Shown in pieces: positions 44,783 through 53,271 of a DNA stretch of 64,000 nucleotides; the stretch's first letter is position 1; every line of letters begins with the position of its first letter. The notes beneath the pieces were generated by a model that had not been told where the DNA came from, did no database searches, and was given only the letters and a program-made list of their open reading frames with translations. Location of the stretch: assembly GCF_001418655.1 (NCBI RefSeq), contig NZ_LIQZ01000010.1, forward strand, positions 27,908 to 91,907. The letters run 5' to 3'. Source of the stretch: Streptomyces phaeochromogenes (GTDB lineage Bacteria; Actinomycetota; Actinomycetes; Streptomycetales; Streptomycetaceae). Made by a program: the position numbers and the translations under genes.

Positions 44783-45301
44783 ATGTCCGAGGCCGAGCAC
44801 ACCGCGGCCCGATCGCACAGCGCCGAGCGCGGGGCCCACGCCGACTACACCGGTGGCGTCTACGGATCCATGCTCGCCGCCTCCGTGATCGTCGGGGCCG
44901 GGTCCCTGGGCGAGTTCCCGCGCCTGGAACTGGTGCTGCTGCTCCTGCTCACCGGCGTGGCGTTCTGGATAGCGCATGTGCACGCCCACCTGTTCGGGGC
45001 GCGCTTGGCGGAACTGAGCCTGGACCGCGCGATCGTGCTGCGGGTGTGCCGTGACGAGTGGCCGATCGTCAAGGCCGCCGTCCCTCCTGCCGTCGCCCTC
45101 GCCGTCAGCCCCCTCCTGGGCCTCGACCTGTCGGGCTCCCTGTGGCTGGCCCTCGCGATCGCCGTGGCGGGCCAGGTGGGCTGGTCGGCGGCGGCTGCAC
45201 GGCGGGCCGGGGCCTCCTGGCGCCTGGTGGCCACCACCGCGACGGTGAACCTGCTGCTCGGGCTGCTGATCATCGCGTTCAAGATCTACCTGACGCATTG
45301 A
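44783..45301 (+). CDS. Hypothetical four-helix membrane protein
   Basis: A 172-residue membrane protein with four probable helices (SMLAASVIVGAGSL, LELVLLLLLTGVAFWIAHVHAHLF, AAVPPAVALAVSPLLGL, LWLALAIAVAGQVGW, ATVNLLLGLLIIAFKIY). The HVHAHLFGARLAE stretch has three histidines close together. The family is common in Streptomyces and has no function I can name. GAGGGAGG precedes the ATG. It may be cotranscribed with the upstream efflux gene, 49 bases away. Confidence 0.8.
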   Translation: MSEAEHTAARSHSAERGAHADYTGGVYGSMLAASVIVGAGSLGEFPRLELVLLLLLTGVAFWIAHVHAHLFGARLAELSLDRAIVLRVCRDEWPIVKAAVPPAVALAVSPLLGLDLSGSLWLALAIAVAGQVGWSAAAARRAGASWRLVATTATVNLLLGLLIIAFKIYLTH

Positions 45302-45484
45302 CGGCGATGACGCGCTGCCGGTGTCGACGCGGGAAGCCTCGCCCCAGAACCATCGACGCAGGTGAACCGCGTGCCGGGCGGCGTATCACCTCTACGGGGT
45401 GAGGCCGGGCGGTCCGCCGAGGCGGAGGATCGCACCGTAGGTCCGCAGTCCGCCTGTCCCAGGCCACCCGCGGGAGAGCAGCTC

Positions 45485-45682
45485 ATGCGCTACGAGATCC
45501 GCGTCGACGGACACATGTCGGAGACGCTGACGAGTGCCTTCCCGGAGCTGGATCACGTGATGATGTCCGGACACACAGTCCTGTACGGCTCCGTGATCGA
45601 CGAGGCCCACCTGTACGGCCTGCTGGCCCGCTGCCGCTCGCTGGGACTACGGGTCCTGGAGATGCGCCAGCTGCCGGAGTGA
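45485..45682 (+). CDS. Conserved 65-residue hypothetical protein
   Basis: A 65-residue protein starting MRYEIRVDGHMSETL, with a GGGAG site upstream. The pattern resembles small alpha-beta proteins often found near gas-vesicle or stress genes in actinobacteria. IRVDG, TVLYGSVIDEAHLYGLLARCRSLGLRVLEM looks like a ferredoxin-like beta-alpha-beta fold. No catalytic residues can be named. It is short but codon bias and composition support it. Confidence 0.72.
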   Translation: MRYEIRVDGHMSETLTSAFPELDHVMMSGHTVLYGSVIDEAHLYGLLARCRSLGLRVLEMRQLPE

Positions 45683-45698
45683 CACGGCTTCCGGCCGC

Positions 45699-45796
45699 GT
45701 ACGACGATCGGCGCGGGCCGGCGGCGTACGGCGATCCGCACGAGCGCGAGCGCGCGTACGACGATCCGCACGCGCGCTCGTACAGCGATCCGCCCG
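45699..45796. repeat. Degenerate direct repeats with embedded terminator hairpin
   Basis: GTACGRCGATCCGCACG-like units start at 45699, 45726, 45756 and 45780, spaced 27, 30 and 24 bases (all multiples of three). Within them CGAGCGCGCGT (45747-45757) pairs with ACGCGCGCTCG (45770-45780), a perfect 11-bp stem that may end both convergent transcripts (the 65-residue gene and the DUF2252 gene). Confidence 0.55.
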
Positions 45797-45804
45797 AGCA
45801 GCGG

Positions 45805-47214
45805 TCACAGGCTTTCCGCCCGGACCCGGCCGGACGCGACGGCGGCGCCGAGCGCCTCGAAGTCCCGCTCGTTCTGGTCGGCGTAGGCCTGGGCGAACTC
45901 GGCGAGCGCGCGGTCGAAGCGGTCGCTTCCGCCCAGGTAGGCGGCGATGGCCACCGGATCGCCCGAGCGGGCGTGGGCCCGCGCCAGACTGGCCCCGCAG
46001 AGCTGCGCGAACATCCGCAGCATCCCGGGCTCCATGGTCTCCGGCCGCGCGATGCCCTTCCAGTCCTTGAGCTGGCGTACGTAGAAGTCGCGCTCGCGTC
46101 CGTCGAGGCCCACGACATGGGTCCAGCCCAGGAAGATGTCACTGGTCGTCTGGATCAGCCGCTGTCCGGCCACCACCCGGCGGCCCTGGTTGTCGTAGCG
46201 GTCGCCGCCCGTGTGGGCGGCGAGGACCGACTCCTGCGCCTCCTTGGCCTGCAGCAGCAGCGGGTCGGAGTCGTCCCTGCCGAGGAGGAGCACGATCCAG
46301 CAGCGCGTACCGACACTGCCGACGCCCACCACCTTCCGGGCCATGTCGGCCAGGTGGTAGTGGCGCAGCAGGTGCCGGCGCTCGGAGGACAGGGTCCGCT
46401 TGTACCCGTCCAGGACGATCTGGAGCTCCTTCTCCTCGTCGCCCTCGGAGGAGTCCGCCAGCAGGTCCTGGAACGGGGTGATCAGCGGCGGGTCCGGTGT
46501 GATCCGCCGGCCCTCGGCCGTGATCCGGGTGAGTTTCGCGAAGGCCTGGAGCTGGGTGCGCGTACGGGCTCGTGTCGTCGCCTCGGCGGTACGGCGCCTG
46601 GTCTCCTTGTCCATCGACGAGGCCTGCAGTTCCCGCAGCCGGTCGGCGTCGTCCTGGGCGTACCAGATGTCCAGGGTGCCCATCCCGGCGAATGTCCGCA
46701 TCCGCTGCCGGTAGGCCCGCACGCAGGCCCGTACCGCGCCGTTCTGTTCCTTGACCGAGAAGCCGTTGGCCCGGCCGGCGATCGCGAAGCTCGCCGCCAG
46801 TCGCTTCACGTCCCATTCGAACGGTCCGGCGAGGGTCTCGTCGAAGTCGTTGATGTCGAAGACGAGATGGCGTTCGGGCGAGGCCAGCAGCCGGAAGTTG
46901 AGCAGGTGGGCGTCCCCGCAGAGCTGAGCGGTCAGGCCGGTGTTCGGGGCGGGGCCGAGGTCCGTCGCCATGATCGACGCCGCACCCCGGTAGAAGCGGA
47001 ACGGGGATTCGAGCATGCGGCCGTAGCGGATGGGCACCAACTCGGGCAGCCGGGTGGCCGATTGACGCTCTATCACCCCGATGGGGTCGGGCCGTTCCTT
47101 CCCTGCCTCGAACCAGCCGTGGCACGAACGCGAGGCGCGCGTACGCGCGTCCTTTCCGTACGCGGCCCGTTCGGCCGGTGTCAGGGACGCTGTGAATGCG
47201 CTCGGTACGGCCAT
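45805..47214 (-). CDS. DUF2252 family protein
   Basis: A 469-residue DUF2252 protein. The family mark is the segment LCGDAHLLNFRLLASPERHLVFDINDFDETLAGPFEWDVKRLAAS, which resembles the HxD/DFD catalytic block of kinase-fold proteins. FYRGAASIMATDL precedes it and HVVGLDGRERDFYVRQLKDWKG follows. A protein-kinase-like (aminoglycoside phosphotransferase-like) role has been suggested for the fold, but the substrate is unknown. It lies downstream of the potassium channel gene (51 bases), so they may form an operon. Confidence 0.88.
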   Translation of the reverse strand: MAVPSAFTASLTPAERAAYGKDARTRASRSCHGWFEAGKERPDPIGVIERQSATRLPELVPIRYGRMLESPFRFYRGAASIMATDLGPAPNTGLTAQLCGDAHLLNFRLLASPERHLVFDINDFDETLAGPFEWDVKRLAASFAIAGRANGFSVKEQNGAVRACVRAYRQRMRTFAGMGTLDIWYAQDDADRLRELQASSMDKETRRRTAEATTRARTRTQLQAFAKLTRITAEGRRITPDPPLITPFQDLLADSSEGDEEKELQIVLDGYKRTLSSERRHLLRHYHLADMARKVVGVGSVGTRCWIVLLLGRDDSDPLLLQAKEAQESVLAAHTGGDRYDNQGRRVVAGQRLIQTTSDIFLGWTHVVGLDGRERDFYVRQLKDWKGIARPETMEPGMLRMFAQLCGASLARAHARSGDPVAIAAYLGGSDRFDRALAEFAQAYADQNERDFEALGAAVASGRVRAESL

Positions 47215-47265
47215 GACTCACACCTCCTGTGCGCTGTTCCTGTGCGCTGTTCCCGTGCCGGGGGC

Positions 47266-47877
47266 CTACTCCTCCGGCGGTGGCTCCCGGCCCTGCCTCC
47301 GCAGACCCGCCCGGACCGCCCCCGCGAGCACCCGGGCGGCGACGCCCACGAGCATCAGTCCGCCGGCCATCTGGAGCATCGTCACCACGCGTCCCGTCTG
47401 GGACCGGGCCACGATGTCGCCGAACCCGACGGTGGTGAACGTGGTCAGGGTGAAGTACAGCGCGTCGGTCCTGGTCAGCGGTTCGCTGAAGGTGCCCGGG
47501 GAGGAACGCCCCATCAGGTAGTAGACGCAGGCGAACAGCACCAGATACAGCGCCAGCGTGGCGGTCAGTGCCTCGACGGCCTTCAGACGGGGCGAGGGCG
47601 AGCGCACGATGGCCCGCACCTCCCACAGGAAGACCAGGACGACCGCCAGCAGGCCGCAGGTGAGCAGCGTCGCGGTACGGGCCGTGCCGCGCCCGTCCAG
47701 GGGCAGCAGGTAGTACGCGGTGACGAGACCCGCCGTGAGTCCCACGGCCCGCGCGACGGGCACGGCTGTCTCCCGCCACCCCGGACCCGGTCGTCTCCGG
47801 TACGCCGCCCGCCCGGACCGGGCGGACTCCGTCGGGGCGGCCACGGGATCGTTCCGGGCAGCCGCTCGATCATTCAT
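47266..47877 (-). CDS. Potassium-channel-like membrane protein
   Basis: A 203-residue protein with membrane helices at about 40-57, 65-83 and 95-115 and a pore region ending in the selectivity filter TTVGFGDI near residue 160, then a last helix (VVTMLQMAGGLMLVGVAARVL). This is the ion-channel (Ion_trans_2) pattern, TVGFG being the potassium signature variant. It has no cytosolic ligand domain. ATG at 47877 is the first in a reading frame that has sense upstream but no further membrane-like content. Probably conducts K+. Confidence 0.87.
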   Translation of the reverse strand: MNDRAAARNDPVAAPTESARSGRAAYRRRPGPGWRETAVPVARAVGLTAGLVTAYYLLPLDGRGTARTATLLTCGLLAVVLVFLWEVRAIVRSPSPRLKAVEALTATLALYLVLFACVYYLMGRSSPGTFSEPLTRTDALYFTLTTFTTVGFGDIVARSQTGRVVTMLQMAGGLMLVGVAARVLAGAVRAGLRRQGREPPPEE

Positions 47878-48074
47878 CTCGTGTCTCTCGTCCTGCGCGC
47901 CGCAGCCCGGCGCGCGTCCTCCCACGCCCACCTCATCGCTCCGGCGGCCCGCACGGATCACCCGCCGGGGGTGACCCGGTGGCCGACGAGGGGCGGGACG
48001 CTGGGCCTGCGATCCCCGTGTGCCGCCTCGTCGGCGGTCCGGGAGCGAGCCTCTCGATCGCGCGAGGAGGAGCC

Positions 48075-48779
48075 ATGACCGTGTCGCGTGATCCCGCAAC
48101 GGGCACCGGACCGGCACACACCCCCGACGGACCGGCCCATTCGTCCGACGGGCCGGACCGCATGCCCTACGGGGCCGACCCCGTCCCCGCTGCCGACCCC
48201 GCGGCGGTCCTGGCGAAACTCGGACGCTCCTGGACCTGGGTCCTGGGCTCCGCGATCGCCACGCTGGTGCCGGGCATCCTGATCCTCGTCTGGCCGGACG
48301 GGACCCTGCACGTGGTGGCGGTCCTCCTCGGCCTGTATCTGCTCGTGACCGGGGCGTTCCGGTTCGTCGAGACCTTCGCCCGGGAGGAGCACGGCGAACG
48401 GCTGCCCGGCCTGCTCCTCGCCGTGCTGTACGTCCTCGGCGGGGTGCTGTGCCTCAGGAACCCGCTGCAGACCATCGCCGCGCTCTCACTGATCGTCGGG
48501 ATCGTCTGGGTGGTGTCCGGCATTCTCACCCTCTACACGGCCCTCGCCGCCCGGGACCTGCCCCACCGGGGCTTCGTCCTCGGCATCGCGGTGATCGGCA
48601 TCGTCGCGGGGATCGTGGTGCTGGCCCTGCCCTCCGAGTCCGCCCGGGCGCTGACCCGCCTGCTCGGACTGTGGCTCGTCCTGCTCGGCGTGGCCGAGGT
48701 GGCCCTCGCCCTCGCCTGGCGCGCCGCCCTCCGCAGGGCCGGCATCACGGGGTCGCACGACCCCTCCCGGACCGCCTGA
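48075..48779 (+). CDS. HdeD-like (DUF308) membrane protein
   Basis: A 234-residue protein with six short membrane helices, the DUF308/HdeD layout (GSAIATLVPGILILVWP, VVAVLLGLYLLVTGAFRFVETF, LLLAVLYVLGGVLCLRNP, ALSLIVGIVWVVSGI, and so on). The N-terminal 50 residues are Pro/Asp/Gly-rich and probably disordered. HdeD relatives are linked to acid or stress tolerance, but a function here is unproven. GAGGAGG precedes the ATG. Confidence 0.85.
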   Translation: MTVSRDPATGTGPAHTPDGPAHSSDGPDRMPYGADPVPAADPAAVLAKLGRSWTWVLGSAIATLVPGILILVWPDGTLHVVAVLLGLYLLVTGAFRFVETFAREEHGERLPGLLLAVLYVLGGVLCLRNPLQTIAALSLIVGIVWVVSGILTLYTALAARDLPHRGFVLGIAVIGIVAGIVVLALPSESARALTRLLGLWLVLLGVAEVALALAWRAALRRAGITGSHDPSRTA

Positions 48780-48867
48780 GGCGCCGGTCGACCCCGCCCC
48801 GGACCGCCTGAGGCCCCGCGCGAAGCGGCCGGGCCTCATGGGCGTCACCCGCGACCAAGGAGGAGCC

Positions 48868-50220
48868 ATGGCCTCGGACAAGGCCTCCGGACCGTCCCCC
48901 TCAGGCAAAGGCGAGGAGTCCGGTCACGCCCTGACCGCCGCGGAACGTACGGAGTACGAGCGGCTGCGCCGGGCGACGGGGGTACGCCACCGGCGCCTGC
49001 GCCGTGTCGGCGCCTCGGTCCTGCTGGTTCTCACCCTCCTGCTCGCGCCCTTGGCCGTCGTCGCGGCCTGGGTCCAGGACACCGTCTCCGACACCGACCG
49101 GTATGTGCAGACCGTCGCGCCGCTGGCTTCCGATCCGGCGGTCCGCAAGACCGTGATCGACCGGCTGACCAACCGCGTGGTGCGCAACGTCGACGTCGAG
49201 GCGGTGACGGCCTCGCTCACGAAGGCCCTCGCGGACACCGGGGCGCCACCCCGGGTGGTGGACGCGTCCGAGAACCTCGCCGCGCCGCTGCGCTCCGCGG
49301 TGCAGACCGTCGTTCACCGGAACGTCAGCCGTGTGATCACGAGCGACGCCTTCCAGCAGGCCTGGGAAGGTGCCAACCGACGGGCTCACGCGGCGGTGCT
49401 GAACATGCTCACCGGAGAGCGGGAAGGCGCCCTGCGCGCGACGGGCGAGGCCGTCGAACTGGACATCGGGTCCGTGGTCGACCAGGTGCGGCAGCGCCTC
49501 GTCGACCAGGGCTTCGAGAAGGCCGCCCTCATCCCGGACACCGACCGCACCGTCACGCTCTTCGAGACCGAGCAGCTGGGCAAGGCACAGGACGCCGTGC
49601 GGCTGCTGGACATCATGGGTACGTGGGTGCCGGTACTGACCGTCGCCCTCGCCGCCCTCGCCGTGTGGACCGCGCCCGGACACCGGGTGATGCTGCTGGT
49701 CACGGCCCTCGGTGTCGGCCTCATGATGGTTGTCCTGCTCGTCGCACTGGCGGTCGTACGACGTGTCTACCTGGACGGGATTCCCCCGGGGGCGCAGTCC
49801 ACCGACGCCGCCGCGGCGATCTTCGACACCTTCATCCGCTTCCTGCGGGAGAGCACGCGCACGCTCCTCGTCGTCTCCCTGATCACGGCGCTGAGTGCCT
49901 ATCTGTACGGACCCGGGCGGGCGGCACGCGGCGTGCGTGCCGCGGCCCAGCGGGGCGCCACGGCAGCCGGCCGGGCGCTGAGCCGCGCCGGGCTGCGCAC
50001 CGGCTCCATGGGAGGCCGACTGGCCGAGCACCGCTCGTGGGCCGCCGGAATCACGATCGGGGCGGGCGCCCTGGCACTCGTGCTCTGGAACCACCCCACG
50101 GTCGGTGGGGTGGTGCTTGTCCTCGGCCTGGTCCTGTTCGCCCTGGCCCTGGTGGCGGTGCTCGCCGCCACGGCAGAAACCGCCCCGGCCGACGTGGAAC
50201 CGGGGCGGGCGAACCCGTGA
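48868..50220 (+). CDS. Integral membrane protein, unknown function
   Basis: A 450-residue protein with a charged N-terminus, a first membrane helix near residue 55 (GASVLLVLTLLLAPLAVVAAWV), an outer domain of about 190 residues rich in helices, and four further helices from about residue 245 on. The pattern VQDTVSDTDRYVQTVAPLASDPAVRKTVIDRLTN is seen in a conserved actinobacterial membrane family without known function. AAGGAGGAG lies before the ATG at 48868; a start 30 bases upstream is possible. Confidence 0.8.
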   Translation: MASDKASGPSPSGKGEESGHALTAAERTEYERLRRATGVRHRRLRRVGASVLLVLTLLLAPLAVVAAWVQDTVSDTDRYVQTVAPLASDPAVRKTVIDRLTNRVVRNVDVEAVTASLTKALADTGAPPRVVDASENLAAPLRSAVQTVVHRNVSRVITSDAFQQAWEGANRRAHAAVLNMLTGEREGALRATGEAVELDIGSVVDQVRQRLVDQGFEKAALIPDTDRTVTLFETEQLGKAQDAVRLLDIMGTWVPVLTVALAALAVWTAPGHRVMLLVTALGVGLMMVVLLVALAVVRRVYLDGIPPGAQSTDAAAAIFDTFIRFLRESTRTLLVVSLITALSAYLYGPGRAARGVRAAAQRGATAAGRALSRAGLRTGSMGGRLAEHRSWAAGITIGAGALALVLWNHPTVGGVVLVLGLVLFALALVAVLAATAETAPADVEPGRANP

Positions 50221-50325
50221 ACCCTGCCTCACCCGCCTCGGGTGAAGCCGCCCGGCCGTGGCCGTGGGCAGGCTGGAGGCGACAGACAACGGTCGGCGGG
50301 CGAACGCCCGGGACGGAGGAAAGAG

Positions 50326-50790
50326 ATGAGCGGGTCGACGTACCTCGCGTACGACTATCCCCTGCTGAGCGTCTTCTGGTCCATGCTGGTGTTCTTCCTG
50401 TGGATCATGTGGTTCGTTCTGCTCTTCCGGATCGTCGTCGACATCTTCCGTGACGACAGGATGAGCGGTTGGGCCAAGGCCGGCTGGCTGGTGTTCACCA
50501 TCCTCCTGCCCTTCCTGGGTGTCTTCGTCTACGTGATCGCCCGTGGCAAGAACATGGGCCGCCGGGAAGCCGCGCAGGCACGCGCACAGCAGGAGGCCTT
50601 CGCGAGCTACGTCCGGGAGACCGCCAAGGGCGGCGACGCCAGGCCCAGCAGCGTCGACGAACTCGCCAAGCTGTCCGAGATCCGCGGCCGTGGCGACATC
50701 ACGGACGAGGAGTTCCGCAGGGCGAAGGACCTGGTCCTGAGCGGCCACGGCCCGTCGGAACGAGCGGGCAGCACCGCCGCCGGCAGCTGA
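50326..50790 (+). CDS. Membrane protein with PLDc_N-like and SHOCT domains
   Basis: A 154-residue protein with two membrane helices: SVFWSMLVFFLWIMWFVLLFRIVVDIF and AGWLVFTILLPFLGVFVYVIARG, a PLDc_N-like pair. The C-terminus is a SHOCT domain (SVDELAKLSEIRGRGDITDEEFRRAKDLVL), a short oligomerisation module. GGAGGAAAG precedes the ATG. Streptomyces carry several; the function is unknown, but SHOCT usually tethers proteins into larger assemblies. Confidence 0.87.
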   Translation: MSGSTYLAYDYPLLSVFWSMLVFFLWIMWFVLLFRIVVDIFRDDRMSGWAKAGWLVFTILLPFLGVFVYVIARGKNMGRREAAQARAQQEAFASYVRETAKGGDARPSSVDELAKLSEIRGRGDITDEEFRRAKDLVLSGHGPSERAGSTAAGS

Positions 50791-50842
50791 CGGCACTCGC
50801 ACTGGTCGGGGGCACCGCACGAGACTGAATCGAGGCAGCACG

Positions 50843-51277
50843 ATGACCGCCACACACACAGGACACCACTCGCAGACGGCCCATCGGCCGTGGGCCGAGG
50901 GCTTGACGGTATTCGCAGCCGTCATGCTCATGATCGCAGGCGTACTGGACATCTTCCGGGGCATCATGGGGATCGCCGAGGACGACGTCTTCGTCACGAC
51001 ACGCGACTACGTCTTCGCGTACGACCTCACCGGCTGGGGATGGATCCACCTCATCCTGGGCGCCGTCGCCGTGGTGGTCAGCATGGGACTCTTCCAGGCG
51101 TCGTTGTGGGCGCGGGTCGCTGGCGTCACCATCGCCGGATTCATCATCATCGCCAACTTCCTCTCCCTGCCGTACTCTCCGGTCTGGTCGATCGTGATGA
51201 TCGCCTTCTCGGGGTTCATCATCTGGGCGCTGTGCGTGGTCCGGAAGGACGACTCCGGCGAGTTCGACCGTTCCTGA
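50843..51277 (+). CDS. DUF7144-like four-helix membrane protein
   Basis: A 144-residue membrane protein with four helices (GLTVFAAVMLMIAGVLDIFRGI, GWIHLILGAVAVVVSMGLF, WARVAGVTIAGFIIIANFL, SIVMIAFSGFIIWALCVV). The DIFRGIMGI and YDLTGWGWIHLILG segments are typical of an actinobacterial family seen near stress genes. No function can be named. It follows the SHOCT protein at 52 bases. Confidence 0.8.
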   Translation: MTATHTGHHSQTAHRPWAEGLTVFAAVMLMIAGVLDIFRGIMGIAEDDVFVTTRDYVFAYDLTGWGWIHLILGAVAVVVSMGLFQASLWARVAGVTIAGFIIIANFLSLPYSPVWSIVMIAFSGFIIWALCVVRKDDSGEFDRS

Positions 51278-51371
51278 GTCCGTCAGGGTTCAAAGCGTCA
51301 TGAGCAGGCTCATATAGGCTGCACGCTCTGTCCGTTGCAGCCCGTACCACCTTCCCCAGGAGAGTCGCTCA

Positions 51372-52574
51372 GTGACCGTGGAGATCGCTCAGCCCGCACC
51401 GGCCGCCCAGTCCGCCGACGAGACACCCGGAGAAGGAACGCCGGCGGACGAGGCCTTCTGGGAGGAGCCCGGAGCGCCGGACGACGGAGGTCCGGCCGGC
51501 TCCGCGCACGGCATCGTGGCGCAGGCCACCGCGGCCGACGTGGTGCCAGAGGGCACTTCGACCGACGTGGTGGCACAGAGCGCCGCGAACGACGTGGTGG
51601 CGCAGGACGCCCGGGACTTCGGGGCGTACGTCAGGGCCGGCGGCTGGGCGTTCGCTCTGAAGGTCGCCCGCAGCGTGCGGCCCGGCGGGGAGGCCGCGGG
51701 GGAGACGGCGAAGATCTCCGCGAAGGAGTTCGCCGAGCTGGCCGGGTGCTCGCCGGAGCGGGTCATGCGCTACTACAAGGCCTGGGACAAGGCGGCCGAC
51801 GACGGGCTCGTCCCGTACTTCGAGGCGCTGGCCCCGGGCCAGGACGTGGAGCTGCCGGACTCCGACGTGTGGCACTCGTACTACATCTCCCGTTCCAGCG
51901 CCGCCTCCGACCGTGGCACCGCGATCGCCGCGGCTGCCGAGGCCGAGGGCATCCGCCCGACCAAGGCCCTGGAGGTCGCGGAGAACCCCACCGCGCTGCG
52001 CGCCGCGATCCTCGCCGACCCCTCCACCGCCAAGGCGGCCCGGGCCGCGCTCCTGGACCGGCTCAAGGAAGACCCTTCCCTGCAGACCGAGTTGGCGCGC
52101 GACATCGCCCGTACCGACGATCTGAAGAAGGCGGTCGCCACCGAGACGCAGGCGGCCAGCCGGATCGGCTATGTCCGCCAGATCGTCGAGAACGGCCAGG
52201 TCAAGACCCCCGCCGGGCAGACGATCGACGCTCCCGCCGAACTCCGTGCCGAGGCCGAGCGCCACCTGTCCCTCATCGACGAGCTCGACGAGGACGAGGA
52301 CACCGGCGAGTGGGCCACCGATGCCTACGACACGGTGAAGGACCTCGTCGCCCAGACCGTCCAGGCCAACCCCGAGCTCCGTCTCCAGGAGCGCCGGACG
52401 AAGTTCTACAGCAGCCTGCAGAAGGCGACGAAGGTCTTCGAGGAGCTGACCTTCGACGACGTGGACGACCTCGACACCATCTACGAGGACGATATGCTCC
52501 AGCGCCTGGAGGAACTCCAGCAGGCCGTCGGCATGTGCATCACGGCCCTGCGGAAGGCCGCCCCCGGGAACTGA
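51372..52574 (+). CDS. Hypothetical 400-residue protein with helix-turn-helix-like segment
   Basis: GTG start after GGAG. The first 80 residues are acidic and disordered and contain a near-repeat of about 11-12 residues (ADVVPEGTSTDVVAQSAANDVVAQDA). Residues about 85-150 hold an AKISAKEFAELAGCSPERVMRYYKAWDKAADDG segment that looks like a MerR-like or HTH motif. The rest is helical and acidic at the end (DDVDDLDTIYEDDMLQRLEELQQAVG). I do not recognise a family. Possible DNA-binding or nucleoid-linked role is a guess. A perfect terminator follows the gene. Confidence 0.8.
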   Translation: MTVEIAQPAPAAQSADETPGEGTPADEAFWEEPGAPDDGGPAGSAHGIVAQATAADVVPEGTSTDVVAQSAANDVVAQDARDFGAYVRAGGWAFALKVARSVRPGGEAAGETAKISAKEFAELAGCSPERVMRYYKAWDKAADDGLVPYFEALAPGQDVELPDSDVWHSYYISRSSAASDRGTAIAAAAEAEGIRPTKALEVAENPTALRAAILADPSTAKAARAALLDRLKEDPSLQTELARDIARTDDLKKAVATETQAASRIGYVRQIVENGQVKTPAGQTIDAPAELRAEAERHLSLIDELDEDEDTGEWATDAYDTVKDLVAQTVQANPELRLQERRTKFYSSLQKATKVFEELTFDDVDDLDTIYEDDMLQRLEELQQAVGMCITALRKAAPGN

Positions 52575-52595
52575 CCGGGCGTCCTGCGATCGACC

Positions 52596-52643
52596 TGAGG
52601 CCTCGGTGGCCACCCCGACGGAGGGGCGGCCACCGAGGCCTCA
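52596..52643. terminator. Strong bidirectional hairpin
   Basis: A perfect 16-bp stem, TGAGGCCTCGGTGGCC (52596-52611) with GGCCACCGAGGCCTCA (52628-52643), and a loop of 16 bases that can partly fold further (CCCC with GGGG). It lies between the ends of the 400-residue gene and the convergent RidA gene. Confidence 0.85.
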
Positions 52644-52671
52644 GTCGTGCGGCTGTCCGACCGGTCCCTGT

Positions 52672-53091
52672 TCACCGACTCGGTCGAACGAGCCGTTCCT
52701 CCGGGATCACGGCCACGCCGAGGATCTCGATCAGCGCCTCGGGCTGCCAGAGGGCGGTGCAGCCGATGCCGGCCATCGCCGGGTACACGGGCCCGGCCAG
52801 CTCGCGCCAGACCCTGCCGATCTCCTTGCCGTGCGCCTGGTAATCGGGGATGTCGGTGAGGTAGATCGTCACGCTCACCAGGTCTTCCGGCAGGCCGCCC
52901 GCCTCCCGGAGTGTCGTCAGGACGTTGCCGAACGCCTGGCGGAACTGCTCGACGATGCCGCCAGGAACGATCTTCATATCGGCGTCGAGGGCCGTCTGCC
53001 CGCCGAGATGCAGTGTGTTCCCCGCCAGGGTTCCGTGGGAGTAGCCACTGGGCGTGGGCAGGGCAGCCGGGTTCACGGGGATGTGCTTCAT
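52672..53091 (-). CDS. RidA-family enamine/imine deaminase
   Basis: A 139-residue member of the YjgF/YER057c/UK114 family. These trimeric enzymes hydrolyse reactive enamines/imines. Visible: LHLGGQTALDAD, FRQAFGNVLTTLREAGG, LVSVTIYLTDI and the MAGIGCTALWQPEALIEILGVAVIP end. The usual Arg (near ..VARLP) is not obvious, so it could be a Rid subgroup other than RidA. GGAGG lies before the ATG. It is divergent from the cupin/thioesterase/CoA ligase operon; in 2-aminobenzoate breakdown a RidA could act on the enamine product of the flavoprotein, which is inference. Confidence 0.85.
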   Translation of the reverse strand: MKHIPVNPAALPTPSGYSHGTLAGNTLHLGGQTALDADMKIVPGGIVEQFRQAFGNVLTTLREAGGLPEDLVSVTIYLTDIPDYQAHGKEIGRVWRELAGPVYPAMAGIGCTALWQPEALIEILGVAVIPEERLVRPSR

Positions 53092-53200
53092 ACGGCCTCC
53101 GGTTCGAGGTCGGTCGCGGTCCGATCCGACGATTTGTACAGTGGCATGTATTGACAGTAAATGACGGTCGTGAAAAAAACGAGATAGCGCGAACGGGACT

Positions 53201-53245
53201 GAAGCCGTTTGAACCGAAGCCGTTCGAACCGAAGTCGTCCGAGCC
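53201..53245 (+). repeat. Three 15-bp tandem repeats in divergent region
   Basis: GAAGCCGTTTGAACC, GAAGCCGTTCGAACC and GAAGTCGTCCGAGCC follow one another at 53201, 53216 and 53231, in the leader of the cupin gene. The divergent region (53092-53271) also has TTTGTACAGTGG followed by TTGACAGTAA (TTGACA at 53151-53156), a possible promoter or operator. Confidence 0.6.
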
Positions 53246-53271
53246 GTCACGACTGAAACGGAGCCCTCTCC

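Noticed and set aside
45679..48078. 799-codon plus-strand frame across the DUF2252 and channel genes
   Set aside because: Both genes have clear family motifs on the minus strand. The plus frame is their complement and lacks motifs.
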